Shown: piece by piece, positions 20,315 to 28,675 of the stretch
How the letters are laid out: every line of letters starts with the position of its first letter
Position numbering within the stretch: the stretch's first letter is position 1
From: Micromonospora sp. NBC_00421
GTDB lineage: Bacteria; Actinomycetota; Actinomycetes; Mycobacteriales; Micromonosporaceae
DNA length: 64,000 bases
Direction: 5' to 3'
NCBI RefSeq assembly: GCF_036017915.1
Contig: NZ_CP107929.1
Span: 62,001-126,000, forward strand
Translations under genes and position numbers: made by a program
The notes under the pieces: generated by a model
What the model saw: the letters and a program-made list of their open reading frames with translations, nothing else
Told to the model about the DNA's origin: nothing
The model's database searches: none

Positions 20315-21115
20315 TCAGCCGATCAGGGGGCGGAAGGTGCCGAGCGCCACGCTGACCGCGAGCGCGCCGCCGGCCAGCGCCGCCGCGCCGACGACCAGCA
20401 GCCAGTCGGCCGGGCGGAACACCTGCCGGCGGGCCACCGTGCGCGGGGTGCCGGCGTCGAAGCCCCGGGCGTCCATCGCCACCGCCAGCCTGGTGCCGCG
20501 TCGGATCGCGCCCACCAGCAGGGCGAACGCCGTGGAGACGAAGAGTCGCAGCCGGGCCAGCGGGTTGCGGCCGGCGTCCACGCCCCGGGCCCGGCGGGCC
20601 ATGGTCAACATCTGCCACTCCTGACCGAGCAGCGGCACCAGCCGGAAGGCGGCAAGCGCGCCGATGGCGAACCGGGCCGGGGCCTTCGCGTTCTGGACAA
20701 GCGCGTCGGCCAGGTCGGTCGGATCGGTGGTGGCGAAGACGATCACCCCGGGCAGGGCGACCGCGAACATCCGCAGCACCAGCCCGAGCGCGGTGACCAC
20801 CACCCCCGAGGTGACAAGCAGCGGCCCGGCCTCCCACAGCACCCGGCCGGACCGGTCGGCGGCGAACAGGACCAGCGTGACCAGGATGCCGGCGGCCCCG
20901 GCCAGCAGCGGCAGTGCGCGGCGGGCCAGCACCCGGTAGCGGATGCCGAACAGCGGCAGCAACGCCAGCTCGACGGCGATCGCCACCGCCGGTGCGACCG
21001 GGTCGAGGCTGGCCACCAGCAGGAACGAGAAGACCAGCCCGGCCGCCAGCTTCGCCACCGGGTTGCGCCGGGCCAGCGGCGCACCGGGCCGGGCGACAGG
21101 TGCGAAACCGATCAC
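20315..21115 (-). CDS. ecfT: ECF transporter transmembrane component EcfT
   Basis: This 266-aa integral membrane coupling protein of an energy-coupling-factor vitamin importer has several hydrophobic helices. The two coupling-helix motifs expected of EcfT are visible as ARRARGVD (near 185) and AMDARGFDAG (near 222). GTG 21115 overlaps the ATPase stop (GTGA); another in-frame GTG at 21136 would add 7 residues. It is the last gene of the S-A-T operon behind the TPP riboswitch, so it serves uptake of thiamine or its pyrimidine precursor. Confidence 0.9.
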   Translation of the reverse strand: MIGFAPVARPGAPLARRNPVAKLAAGLVFSFLLVASLDPVAPAVAIAVELALLPLFGIRYRVLARRALPLLAGAAGILVTLVLFAADRSGRVLWEAGPLLVTSGVVVTALGLVLRMFAVALPGVIVFATTDPTDLADALVQNAKAPARFAIGALAAFRLVPLLGQEWQMLTMARRARGVDAGRNPLARLRLFVSTAFALLVGAIRRGTRLAVAMDARGFDAGTPRTVARRQVFRPADWLLVVGAAALAGGALAVSVALGTFRPLIG

Positions 21116-22539
21116 GGTCCCTCCCGGGTGGGGCACAGGGTGACCGTCCGGTCGGCGAGCGCGGCGACGAAGTCCGTGTCGTGGGTGACGGTGACCACGC
21201 CGTGCCCTGCGTCGCGCAGGTCGGCGAAGAGGTCGACCAGCTCACCCCAGGTCCGCCGGTCCTGGCCGAAGGTGGGTTCGTCGCAGATCAGCAGCCGGGG
21301 CGCGGTGGCCAGGGCGGTCGCCACGCTGAGCCGCCGGGCCTCCCCACCGGAGAGGGTGTACGGGTTGGCACCGGCGAGCCGGGTCAGCCGCAGCCGGTCC
21401 AGCAACTCGTCCACGGTGGCCCGGACGGCGGGCTCGGGGCGGCCCGTCCGGCGGGGGCCGAGGGCCAGCTCGTCGTGGACGGTGCCGGTGACGAACTGGT
21501 GCTCCGGGTTCTGGAACACCGAGCCGATCCGGCCGGCCAGGGCGGGGGCCCGCCAGCGGTGCGGTGGGAGGCGGGTGTCCCCGTCGGCCAGCGCGGAGGT
21601 GCCGGCCAGCCGGCCGACGCCGGGGCGGAGCAAGCCGCCGAGCAGCAGCGCGAGGGTGGACTTGCCGGCCCCGTTGGGGCCCCGGACGGCGAGCGCCTCG
21701 CCGGCACGTACCGCCAGGTCGGTGGGGGCCAGCCGGGGTGGCAGGCCGAGCCGGTCGGCGGTGAGCAACTCCCCGCCCGGCGGCCCGGCGGCCGGGCGGG
21801 ACGCGGTGGGGTGTCCGGGCACCCAGACCCCCTCGGCGGCGAGCGCGGCACCGTGTGCGGCGAAGACCGTCTCCGGTGGCCCGTCCGCCCGGACCCCGCC
21901 ACCGGGTGCCAGCACCACCACCCGGTCGACCAGGGCGAGGGCGTCGGCGACCCGGTGCTCGACCAGGACCAGGGTGGTGTCGGGGTCCAGCGCGCCGGCC
22001 ACCGCCCCGCGCACCAGCTCCGCGCCGGCCGGGTCGAGGTTGGCGGTCGGCTCGTCGAGCAGCAGCAGCCCGGGGCGCAGTGCCAGCACGCCGGCCAGGG
22101 CGAGTCGCTGCTGTTCGCCGCCGGACAGCGCCGCGGTGGGCCGGTCCCGGTGGTACGGGAAACCGACCCGGCGCAGCGCCTCGTCCACCCGGGGCCAGAT
22201 CTCGTCGCCGGGCACCCCCCGGTTCTCCAGGCCGAACGCGACGTCGTCGCCGCTGCGGGCCATCACCAACTGGGACTGCGGGTCCTGGAAGACGGTGCCG
22301 ACCCGCTCGCGGGCCTTGGCCGGGTCGAGGCCGTCGATCTCGACGGTGCCCTCCTGCTCGCCGGAGTCCGCCGGCAGCAGCCCGGCCAGCGCGGCCAGCA
22401 GGGTGCTCTTGCCGGCCCCGGACGGCCCGAGCAGCAGCACCCGTTCCCCGTGGTCGATCCGCAGGTCCACCCCGCGTACCGCCCAGGCCCGCCGACCGGC
22501 GTGCCGCCAGCCGAAGCCGACCAGCCTCACACTCGCCAC
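21112..22539 (-). CDS. ECF transporter ATPase, fused double ABC domain
   Basis: This 475-aa protein has two ABC domains in one chain, replacing the usual EcfA-EcfA' pair. Domain 1 has Walker A GPSGAGKST (near 39), Q-loop FQDPQSQ, signature LSGGEQQR and Walker B LLLLDEPTANLD. Domain 2 has Walker A GPNGAGKST (near 290), Q-loop FQNPEHQ, signature LSGGEARR and Walker B LLICDEPTFGQD. Both sites look competent. FQDPQ/FQNPE with a following Q is typical of ECF ATPases. It sits between the S component gene and ecfT with tight spacing, as one operon. Confidence 0.93.
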   Translation of the reverse strand: MASVRLVGFGWRHAGRRAWAVRGVDLRIDHGERVLLLGPSGAGKSTLLAALAGLLPADSGEQEGTVEIDGLDPAKARERVGTVFQDPQSQLVMARSGDDVAFGLENRGVPGDEIWPRVDEALRRVGFPYHRDRPTAALSGGEQQRLALAGVLALRPGLLLLDEPTANLDPAGAELVRGAVAGALDPDTTLVLVEHRVADALALVDRVVVLAPGGGVRADGPPETVFAAHGAALAAEGVWVPGHPTASRPAAGPPGGELLTADRLGLPPRLAPTDLAVRAGEALAVRGPNGAGKSTLALLLGGLLRPGVGRLAGTSALADGDTRLPPHRWRAPALAGRIGSVFQNPEHQFVTGTVHDELALGPRRTGRPEPAVRATVDELLDRLRLTRLAGANPYTLSGGEARRLSVATALATAPRLLICDEPTFGQDRRTWGELVDLFADLRDAGHGVVTVTHDTDFVAALADRTVTLCPTREGP

Positions 22540-22571
22540 GTCGCCGGCACCTCCATGATCGCCAGGGAAGG

Positions 22572-23162
22572 TCAGACCAGGGTGCGGTCACGGCCGGAGG
22601 GGAACCGGTCCAGCACGCCGGTCTCGGCCAGCGCGCGGGTCAGGTACCAGCCGCCGACCCCGGCGACGACGGCGGCGCTGAGCACCGTCAGCGCCGCGTA
22701 CGGCAGCCGGTAGCTGGTCAGGGCGTACTCGGCGTTCCAGACGAAGAAGTCGAACAGGGCGGCGCTCAGCCCGGTCAGCGCGCCGGCCAGCACCGCCACC
22801 GGCAGCCGGAACGACCGGTAGCGGAACGCGGCGAAGGCCAACTCCGCGCCGAGACCCTGGATCAGCCCCTGCACGATGGTGATGCCGCCCCACTCCGCGC
22901 CGAGCAGCGCGGAGACGGTGGCGGCGACGGCCTCGCAGAACAGGGCCGCCCCGGGCTTGCGGATCACCAGGCCGCCGAGCACCGCCGGGACCAGCCAGAC
23001 GCCGTACATCACCGCCTGGCTGGCCGGGGCGGCGGCGAACGCCGGGTCGGCGGCCTTCCAGACCAGGCCCCAGGCCCAGAAGATGACGCCGAAGGCCACG
23101 GCGATCACGGCGGCGACCACGATGTCGATGGTGCGCCACCGGTTGCTGTCGGTGTGTTTCAT
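22572..23162 (-). CDS. YkoE-like ECF transporter S component (thiamine/HMP uptake)
   Basis: This 196-aa membrane protein has about six hydrophobic helices (for example IDIVVAAVIAVAFGVIFWAWGLVW). Conserved-looking YkoE segments are VWLVPAVLGGLVIRKPGAALFCE, EWGGITIVQGLIQGLGAELAF and FDFFVWNAEYAL. YkoE proteins are substrate-binding S components for thiamine or hydroxymethylpyrimidine. The TPP riboswitch in its leader supports this. ATG 23162 gives the short cytosolic head MKHTDSNRWR. It is the first gene of the operon with the double ATPase and EcfT. Confidence 0.9.
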   Translation of the reverse strand: MKHTDSNRWRTIDIVVAAVIAVAFGVIFWAWGLVWKAADPAFAAAPASQAVMYGVWLVPAVLGGLVIRKPGAALFCEAVAATVSALLGAEWGGITIVQGLIQGLGAELAFAAFRYRSFRLPVAVLAGALTGLSAALFDFFVWNAEYALTSYRLPYAALTVLSAAVVAGVGGWYLTRALAETGVLDRFPSGRDRTLV

Positions 23163-23251
23163 GTCGGTGCTCCCAGTCCAGTGATCGAACCAGGAGAAGA
23201 CGCACGCCGCGCCCGGCGGCTGCCGGACGGCGGCGCGGCTGGAGGTCGACC

Positions 23252-23335
<84 letters not shown>

Positions 23336-23487
23336 CGGATGTGAAGTTGTCTCGGCAGACGCTAGCACCGACCTGCGGCAACGACCCAGCAGGCCACGGT
23401 TCCCGGCAGTCGACGCCGGTCCGCCGGGCGTCCGGGTCGCGACCACCGCCGGGCGTCCGCCCGGGGTGCGGCGCCGTCGGGGCTGGG

Positions 23488-23493
23488 TAGGCT
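23488..23493 (+). promoter_or_regulatory. -10 element of a leaderless promoter for the alpha/beta hydrolase
   Basis: TAGGCT ends 7 nt before ATG 23501 and no Shine-Dalgarno is seen. It matches the TANNNT-N6/7-start layout seen at other genes here. Confidence 0.5.
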
Positions 23494-23500
23494 GCCGGTC

Positions 23501-24331
23501 ATGCGGGTACCGGCGCGAGGGCTCACGTTCGACGTACGGGCCGGTGGCCCCGAGGGCGGCGCGGTCGTGCTGCTGCTGCACGGCTTCCCCCAGCACGGCG
23601 GGGAGTGGGACGATGTGGTGCCCGCCCTGCACGCCGCGGGGCTGCGCACCTACGCCCCGGACCAGCGGGGCTACTCGCCCGACGCCCGGCCCGCCGGGGT
23701 GGCCGCTTACCGGTTGCCGGAGCTGGTCGCCGACGCGGTGGCGCTGCTCGACGAGTTGGGCGTCGACGCCGCGCACGTGGTGGGGCACGACTGGGGCGCG
23801 ATCGTCGCCTGGGCGCTGGCCGCCCGGCATCCGGAGCGGGTGCGCACCCTCACCGCGGTCTCGGTGCCCCATCCGGCCGCCTTCGGCTACGCGCTCTCCG
23901 CCGACCGGGGGCAGCGGGCGCGCTCGTCGTACATGGCGTTGTTCCGCCGCGCGGGGCTGGCGGAGCGGGTGCTGCTGGCCTGGCGGGCGGCGGTGCTGCG
24001 CCGGATGCTGGCCGGCGTCGGTGACCCCGCCCGGGTGGCCCGGTACGCCGGGCCGATGCGGGTGCCGGGGGCGTTGACCGGCGCGTTGAACTGGTACCGG
24101 GCGATGTCGGGACGGGACCTGAAGGCGGTCGGCCCGGTGACCGTGCCGACCAGTTACGTGTGGAGCGACCGGGACGTGGCCGTGGGGCGTACCGCCGCGC
24201 AGGCGTGCGCCCGGCACGTGTCGGGGGACTACCGCTTCGTGGTGCTGCCCGGGGTCACCCACTGGATCCCGGACGAGGCCCCGGGCCCGCTGGCCGAGGC
24301 GATCCTGGCCCGGGTGCGCGGGGCGGTCTGA
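23501..24331 (+). CDS. alpha/beta fold hydrolase (epoxide-hydrolase-like)
   Basis: This 276-aa alpha/beta hydrolase has the oxyanion motif LLLHGFPQ (25-32). The nucleophile elbow is GHDWGA, with Asp97 rather than Ser, as in epoxide hydrolases and haloalkane dehalogenases. YAPDQRGYS follows the usual strand 4 region. The acid and His would be SDRD and the GVTHWIPDEAP segment near the C-terminus. The Asp nucleophile favours a soluble epoxide hydrolase; the substrate is unknown. It is probably leaderless from TAGGCT at 23488. Confidence 0.9.
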   Translation: MRVPARGLTFDVRAGGPEGGAVVLLLHGFPQHGGEWDDVVPALHAAGLRTYAPDQRGYSPDARPAGVAAYRLPELVADAVALLDELGVDAAHVVGHDWGAIVAWALAARHPERVRTLTAVSVPHPAAFGYALSADRGQRARSSYMALFRRAGLAERVLLAWRAAVLRRMLAGVGDPARVARYAGPMRVPGALTGALNWYRAMSGRDLKAVGPVTVPTSYVWSDRDVAVGRTAAQACARHVSGDYRFVVLPGVTHWIPDEAPGPLAEAILARVRGAV

Positions 24332-24355
24332 GCGTTGCCGGGGAGCCGGGTCACG

Positions 24356-24480
24356 CTCGATCCTGGTGGTAGTGGTACTCGATCCTGGTTGTCGTGGTAC
24401 TCGATTCCTGGCTGTCGTGGTACTCGATCCTGGTTGTCGTGGTATCCGTGCGGCGGGAGGCCACTACAACATGGATCGAG
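24356..24480. repeat. 22-bp tandem repeats with one inverted copy
   Basis: Units CTCGATCCTGGTNGTNGTGGTA occur at 24356-24377, 24378-24399, 24400-24422 (23 nt) and 24423-24444. A copy in the opposite direction lies at 24461-24480 (CCACTACAACATGGATCGAG). RNA could fold the last direct unit onto the inverted one. The array is upstream of the DUF6328 gene. No protein or mobile element is attached. Confidence 0.85.
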
Positions 24481-24597
24481 CGCGATCTTGCGGGGCCGGG
24501 GTCGTGAATCGGTTTCGGGCAGGTATCGATGGGGCACAGGCGTTGCTGCCGACGGGGACGCCCCCGCCGGCCGCACGTCTCACCCCGGAGGTCGCCC

Positions 24598-25101
24598 GTG
24601 TCGAAGGAATCCGAGAAGCAGCGCTGGCAGCGCAACTTCGCCGATCTGCTCCAGGAGTTGCGGGTCGCCCAGACCGGCGTGCAGATCCTCTTCGCCTTCC
24701 TGCTGACCCTGCCGTTCAGCAACGGGTTCACCCGGACCAGCGAGTTCCAGCGGGACGTCTACATCCTCGCGTTGTTGTCCGCCGCCGCGGCCACCGCGAT
24801 GATCATTTCGCCGGTCGCCTTCCACCGGGCGCTGTTCCGGCAGGGTCGCAAGCCGGAGCTGGTCCGCTTCGCCCACCGGATGGCCACCGGTGGTCTGGCC
24901 TTCATGCTTGTCGCCATGGTGAGCGCGGTCCTGCTGATCGCCGACTTCGTGCTGGACACCGGCATCGCCGTGGTGCTCACCGTGATCACCGGCCTGTGGT
25001 TCCTGACGTTCTGGGTGGTCCTACCGTTCGTCCGGCGCAACTGGGGTGACGACGACATCGACGACGACGATGACGAGCCGATCGTGCTGACCGGCGACTG
25101 A
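24598..25101 (+). CDS. DUF6328 family membrane protein
   Basis: This 167-aa protein has a charged cytosolic head (SKESEKQRWQRNFADLLQELRVAQTG) and four hydrophobic helices at about 30-50, 62-85, 105-125 and 130-150. The tail is very acidic (DDDIDDDDDEP). ELRVAQTGVQILFAFLL...PF and VAFHRALF are typical of the DUF6328 family of actinobacterial membrane proteins, which has no known role. GTG 24598 follows GGAGGTCGCCC. It is located just after the 22-bp repeat array. Confidence 0.85.
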   Translation: MSKESEKQRWQRNFADLLQELRVAQTGVQILFAFLLTLPFSNGFTRTSEFQRDVYILALLSAAAATAMIISPVAFHRALFRQGRKPELVRFAHRMATGGLAFMLVAMVSAVLLIADFVLDTGIAVVLTVITGLWFLTFWVVLPFVRRNWGDDDIDDDDDEPIVLTGD

Positions 25102-25183
25102 CCCCGCCCGCCGCGCGGAACGGGTGCGGCGGGCGGGATGGCGTGGCGGTCCACCGGCTCCTCGGCCGGTCGCCGTCCGTTCG

Positions 25184-25351
25184 TCAGCGGGCGACGGCCC
25201 AGGCCAGCACGGCCGCCAGGATGAGCCCGTTGAGCAGCGCCAGCACCAGGTACGCCTGCGGCGGGATCTTGCGCCCGCGCCTGACGAAGCTGACCAGCAC
25301 GGCGGCGTACGCCAGCAGCAGCACGGCGACGACGATCAGGAAGTAGAGCAC
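25184..25351 (-). CDS. small two-helix membrane protein
   Basis: This 55-aa protein has a first hydrophobic helix (VLYFLIVVAVLLLAYAAVLV), a short basic loop (RRGRKIPPQ) and a second helix (YLVLALLNGLILAAVLAWAV), ending in AR. Codon usage is like a real gene (strong third-position GC). The GTG start at 25351 follows a GGGTGGGGC purine stretch. The start codon and that stretch lie in the stem of a perfect hairpin (25349-25382), so access may be controlled. Function unknown. Confidence 0.6.
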   Translation of the reverse strand: MLYFLIVVAVLLLAYAAVLVSFVRRGRKIPPQAYLVLALLNGLILAAVLAWAVAR

Positions 25352-25382
25352 CGCCCCACCCTAGACGAGGGGTGGGGCGGTG
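25349..25382 (-). promoter_or_regulatory. 13-bp hairpin covering the start region of the small membrane protein
   Basis: CACCGCCCCACCC (25349-25361) pairs with GGGTGGGGCGGTG (25370-25382). On the minus-strand RNA the second arm holds the GTG start and its purine-rich ribosome site. It could mask translation or act as a terminator for neighbouring transcripts. Confidence 0.5.
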
Positions 25383-25424
25383 CTCGTCGTACGACGGTGG
25401 ACATCGTGGAACCGGGGCGACTGA

Positions 25425-25442
25425 TATCGAGTAACATCGATA
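25425..25442 (+). promoter_or_regulatory. candidate operator palindrome upstream of the CBM2 esterase gene
   Basis: TATCGA-GTAACA-TCGATA is an exact 6-bp inverted repeat with a 6-nt spacer, unusually AT-rich for this genome, 114 bp before ATG 25556. The binding regulator is unknown. Confidence 0.35.
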
Positions 25443-25555
25443 ACTGTCACGCCTCGTCCCGGGCGTGTGGCCGACTCCGCCCCGTCGAAGGGGCGCGTGC
25501 GGTGGCCCACACGGGCAGCCGACGCCGGCCCGGCACCACCGACGAGGAGCGGACG

Positions 25556-26818
25556 ATGAGAGCAGCGCGGCGGCGTACCGCCGGACTTGGCGTGATCACT
25601 CTGGCGGTCCTCGCGGGCGGGGTGGCCGTGGCGAGCGGGGCCGCCACCGCCGCCGCGACCGGCTGCCGGGTCGACTACAAGGTCACCAGCGAGTGGCAGG
25701 GCGGCTTCGGTGCGGACGTCACGGTCACCAACCTCGGCGACCCGGTCTCCGGCTGGACGCTCACCTGGGCCTTCGCCACCGGCCAGCAGGTCAGCCAGGC
25801 GTGGAACGCCACGGTCACCCAGAACGGGACGGCGGTCAGCGCGAAGGACGCCGGTTACAACGCCGCCATCGCGACCGGGGCAGGCGTCAGCTTCGGCTTC
25901 AACGGCGCGTGGACCACCGCCAACCCGGTGCCCACCGCGTTCGCGCTCAACGGGGTCTCCTGCACCGGCGCGACGCCGACCGCCACCCCCTGCCCGCCGC
26001 CGTCCACCCCGCCGACCCCGACGCCCACCCCGACCCCGACCCCGACCCGGACGCCCACGCCCACTCCGACGCCCAGCCCGACCCCCTCGGCGCAGCGGCC
26101 GGTCACCGTGTGGCTGGCCGGCGACTCCACGGTCGCCAACCCGTCCTCCGGCACCGTCTGCCCGGTCGGCTGGGGCAACCAGTTCGGCCAGTACTTCAAC
26201 GGCAACGCCACGGTGGTCAACAGCGCGGTCGGCGGGCGCAGCATCCAGACCTGGCTGTACGACCCGAACGTCACCACCACGATGAACTCGGCCGGCGAGT
26301 GCGTGGTCAACCCGCAGACCTACTCGACCCGCTGGCAGGCCATGCTCAACGCCAACGGCGGGATGAAGGCAGGCGACTACCTGTTCATCCAGTTCGGCAT
26401 CAACGACGGCAGCGCCACCTGCAACCGGCACGTCGGCTCCGCGCGCTACAAGGAACTGCTCGGCGTGATGGCCCGCGCGGCCCAGCAGCGCGGCGCGTAC
26501 CCGGTCTTCCTCACCCCGGCCGCCGCGATCACCTGTTCGGGCAGCACCGCCGTCGGCAACCGGGGCTTCCTCACCGAGACGTTCGACGCGGGCCGGGCCA
26601 ACAACGTCCCCGTCATCGACCTGCACAAACTGAGCTACACGCTCTACAACACGCTGCGGCTCTGCCCGAACAACGGCGACTACAACTCGGGCGCGGTGGG
26701 GGCGTTCTTCTGCGCCGACCACACCCACTTCGAGACGGCCGGAGCCCGGCAGATCGCCGGTGTGGTCGCCACCGCCCTCCGCAACCAGCAGCTCGGCCTC
26801 TCGGCCTACCTGCGGTGA
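25556..26818 (+). CDS. secreted CBM2-linker-SGNH esterase (rhamnogalacturonan acetylesterase-like, CE12)
   Basis: This 420-aa exported protein has a signal peptide (about 1-34, basic MRAARRR then a hydrophobic core). A family 2 carbohydrate-binding module at about 36-138 has the usual flanking Cys (C37, C136) and exposed Trp (W47, W67, W83). A Thr-Pro linker follows at about 146-178, then an SGNH hydrolase domain. The nucleophile is S191 in WLAGDSTV, the Asn block is QFGINDG, and the Asp-His pair is ADHTHFE (D388, H391). The GDST and DHTHF blocks fit CE12 rhamnogalacturonan acetylesterases, which deacetylate pectin. It is convergent with a second CBM2 esterase. Confidence 0.9.
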   Translation: MRAARRRTAGLGVITLAVLAGGVAVASGAATAAATGCRVDYKVTSEWQGGFGADVTVTNLGDPVSGWTLTWAFATGQQVSQAWNATVTQNGTAVSAKDAGYNAAIATGAGVSFGFNGAWTTANPVPTAFALNGVSCTGATPTATPCPPPSTPPTPTPTPTPTPTRTPTPTPTPSPTPSAQRPVTVWLAGDSTVANPSSGTVCPVGWGNQFGQYFNGNATVVNSAVGGRSIQTWLYDPNVTTTMNSAGECVVNPQTYSTRWQAMLNANGGMKAGDYLFIQFGINDGSATCNRHVGSARYKELLGVMARAAQQRGAYPVFLTPAAAITCSGSTAVGNRGFLTETFDAGRANNVPVIDLHKLSYTLYNTLRLCPNNGDYNSGAVGAFFCADHTHFETAGARQIAGVVATALRNQQLGLSAYLR

Positions 26819-26918
26819 CGCGTCCCGGCCCGGCCGGGCGGATGGTAGCGCCCCGGCCGGGCGGGTGGGAACTGCCCCGGCCGGGGTGCGGTCGGCACTG
26901 CGCAGCGGGCGGCCCCGG

Positions 26919-26959
26919 CCGCCGTGGTCCGGGTGGCGGGGTCACCCGGACCACGGCGG
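26919..26959. terminator. perfect 17-bp bidirectional terminator hairpin
   Basis: CCGCCGTGGTCCGGGTG (26919-26935) pairs exactly with 26943-26959 around a 7-nt loop, midway between the two convergent esterase genes. There is no U tract. Confidence 0.75.
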
Positions 26960-26963
26960 ACCG

Positions 26964-28460
26964 TCAGGAGACCGCGCAGGCGGTGCCGTCGAGGGCGAAC
27001 CCGGTGGGTCGGCTGTTCGCGCCGGTGGCGTCGGCCAGGAATCCGAAGCTCACCGTCGCCCCGGCCGCGATCGTGCTGTTCCAGCTGACGTTGGTCGCCC
27101 GGACGGTGCCGCCGCTCTGCGTGTAGCTGGCGTTCCACGCCTGGCTGACCCGCTGGCCGTCGGCGAACGTCCACTGGAGCGTCCAGCCGGCGATCGGGGT
27201 GGTGCCGGTGTTGCGGATCGTCACCTCGCCCTGGAAACCGCCCTGCCACTGCCCGGTGACCGCGTAACCGACGCCGCACCCGGTCCCGCCGGCCGGCGGG
27301 GTGGTGACGGGCGGGGTGGTGGGCGGTGCGGTGGTGACCGGCGGCGTGGTCACGGGCGGCGTGGTCGTGGGCGGGGTGGTCGTGGGCGGTGCGGTGGTGG
27401 GGGTCGGCGTCGGCGTCGGAGTGGTGGTCAGCTTCGCGGCGACGATCGGGGCGAGCCGGGCGGTGATCGCCCGGTGACCGGCGTCGTTCGGGTGCACCGA
27501 GTCGCTCAACCCGTCGGCGGGCAGCCAGCCGGTGGTGTCCACGTAGAACACGTTGCGGTCCCCGCCACCGGTGACCGCCGTGACGGCGGCGGCGGTCTCC
27601 GCGGCGTACCGGCCGCTGAAGGTGCGCAGCGCGAAGATCGCCGCGCGCGGGTACTTGCCCCGCACGGTACGGATGAACGTGGCGTACTGGTTCTGGAAGT
27701 CCGCACCGCTCACCCCGTGGCTGCGGTCGTTGGTGCCCAGGTTGATCACCACGGCGTCGGCCTGGTAGCGGCTGAAGTCCCAGTTCGGGCTGTTCGCCGC
27801 ATACCCGGTCCGGAGGAACTGGGTGGCCACGCTGACGCAGCCGTCGGCGGTCGCCACCAGGCAGCCCCCGCCGTAGCCGAGCTGGGTGTGCTCGGTGCCG
27901 AGCTGCTCACCGGTCAGCCAGCCGTACGCGGTCAGCGCCGTCCGCGAGGAGGTGGTGCCGAGGGTGATGGAGTCGCCGACGAACTCGATCAGCCGGGGCC
28001 GCACCGCCGCCGGCAGGGTACGCGCGCCCGAGTCGAGGGTCAGCCCCTGGAACACCGCGTCCCCGGTGTACGAGCCGGCGACCACCCGGTACGACACCAG
28101 CAGCGTGTGGTTGCCGGCGGGCAGCGGGCTCGGGGTCAGGTTCACCGTGCCGCTGACGTTGGTCAGATACCTGAAGTCGGCCCCGTCGATGCTGTAGTAG
28201 AGGTCGATGGTGCGCCGCTGCCGCAGCTTGACGGTGGTGCCGGTGAACCCGGTCTTCAGGTAGGCACCGGCCCAGTTCGGCACGTACGCGGTGCTGTTGC
28301 TCCGGTCCCAGCGGCCGACGAACGCGATGTTCGCATCAGTGGGTGTGCCGTCACCGGCCGCCGCCTGCGCCGGTGGCAGCCCGGTGAGTGTGGCGGCCAG
28401 CATCGCCACCAGGCCGGCTGCCCCGGCCGCGACGATCGACCGACTGCGAATCAAAGGCAT
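26964..28460 (-). CDS. secreted SGNH esterase (CE2-like) with C-terminal CBM2
   Basis: This 498-aa exported protein has a signal peptide (1-34, ending AQA). An N-terminal beta-rich domain (about 37-150, including FVGRWDRSNSTAYVPNWAGAYL) resembles the jelly roll of CE2 acetylesterases. In the SGNH domain, FVGDSITLG carries S164 and INLGTNDRSH is the Asn block; DSVHPNDAGH, near residue 330, supplies Asp/His. A Thr/Pro linker and a CBM2 from about residue 397 (CGVGYAVTGQWQGGF to the final Cys) follow. It probably deacetylates plant polysaccharide such as xylan. Domain order is the reverse of the neighbouring esterase. Confidence 0.9.
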   Translation of the reverse strand: MPLIRSRSIVAAGAAGLVAMLAATLTGLPPAQAAAGDGTPTDANIAFVGRWDRSNSTAYVPNWAGAYLKTGFTGTTVKLRQRRTIDLYYSIDGADFRYLTNVSGTVNLTPSPLPAGNHTLLVSYRVVAGSYTGDAVFQGLTLDSGARTLPAAVRPRLIEFVGDSITLGTTSSRTALTAYGWLTGEQLGTEHTQLGYGGGCLVATADGCVSVATQFLRTGYAANSPNWDFSRYQADAVVINLGTNDRSHGVSGADFQNQYATFIRTVRGKYPRAAIFALRTFSGRYAAETAAAVTAVTGGGDRNVFYVDTTGWLPADGLSDSVHPNDAGHRAITARLAPIVAAKLTTTPTPTPTPTTAPPTTTPPTTTPPVTTPPVTTAPPTTPPVTTPPAGGTGCGVGYAVTGQWQGGFQGEVTIRNTGTTPIAGWTLQWTFADGQRVSQAWNASYTQSGGTVRATNVSWNSTIAAGATVSFGFLADATGANSRPTGFALDGTACAVS

Positions 28461-28675
28461 GGATCGCTCCCGTTCCGGGCCGCCCGCGCCGACGCACGCA
28501 GACCGGTCCCTACCGCAATATATTTATCATCATCTAATCCTCTCGGGCGGGAAGGCACAACTCGCCGCAGCTGCGGCATGGTGACCGGCCGCGCCGGGGG
28601 ACCCGTTGCGGAGGGGGAGGGCGGGCGGGGCGGTGACCGGCCAGCCGCAGGGCCGGTCACCGCCCGGCCCCGGGC

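Noticed and set aside
28440..28460. CebR-like sugar operator near the start of the CE2-like gene
   Set aside because: Only a partial match (ATCGCTCCC) to the TGGGAGCGCTCCCA consensus; no second half-site.
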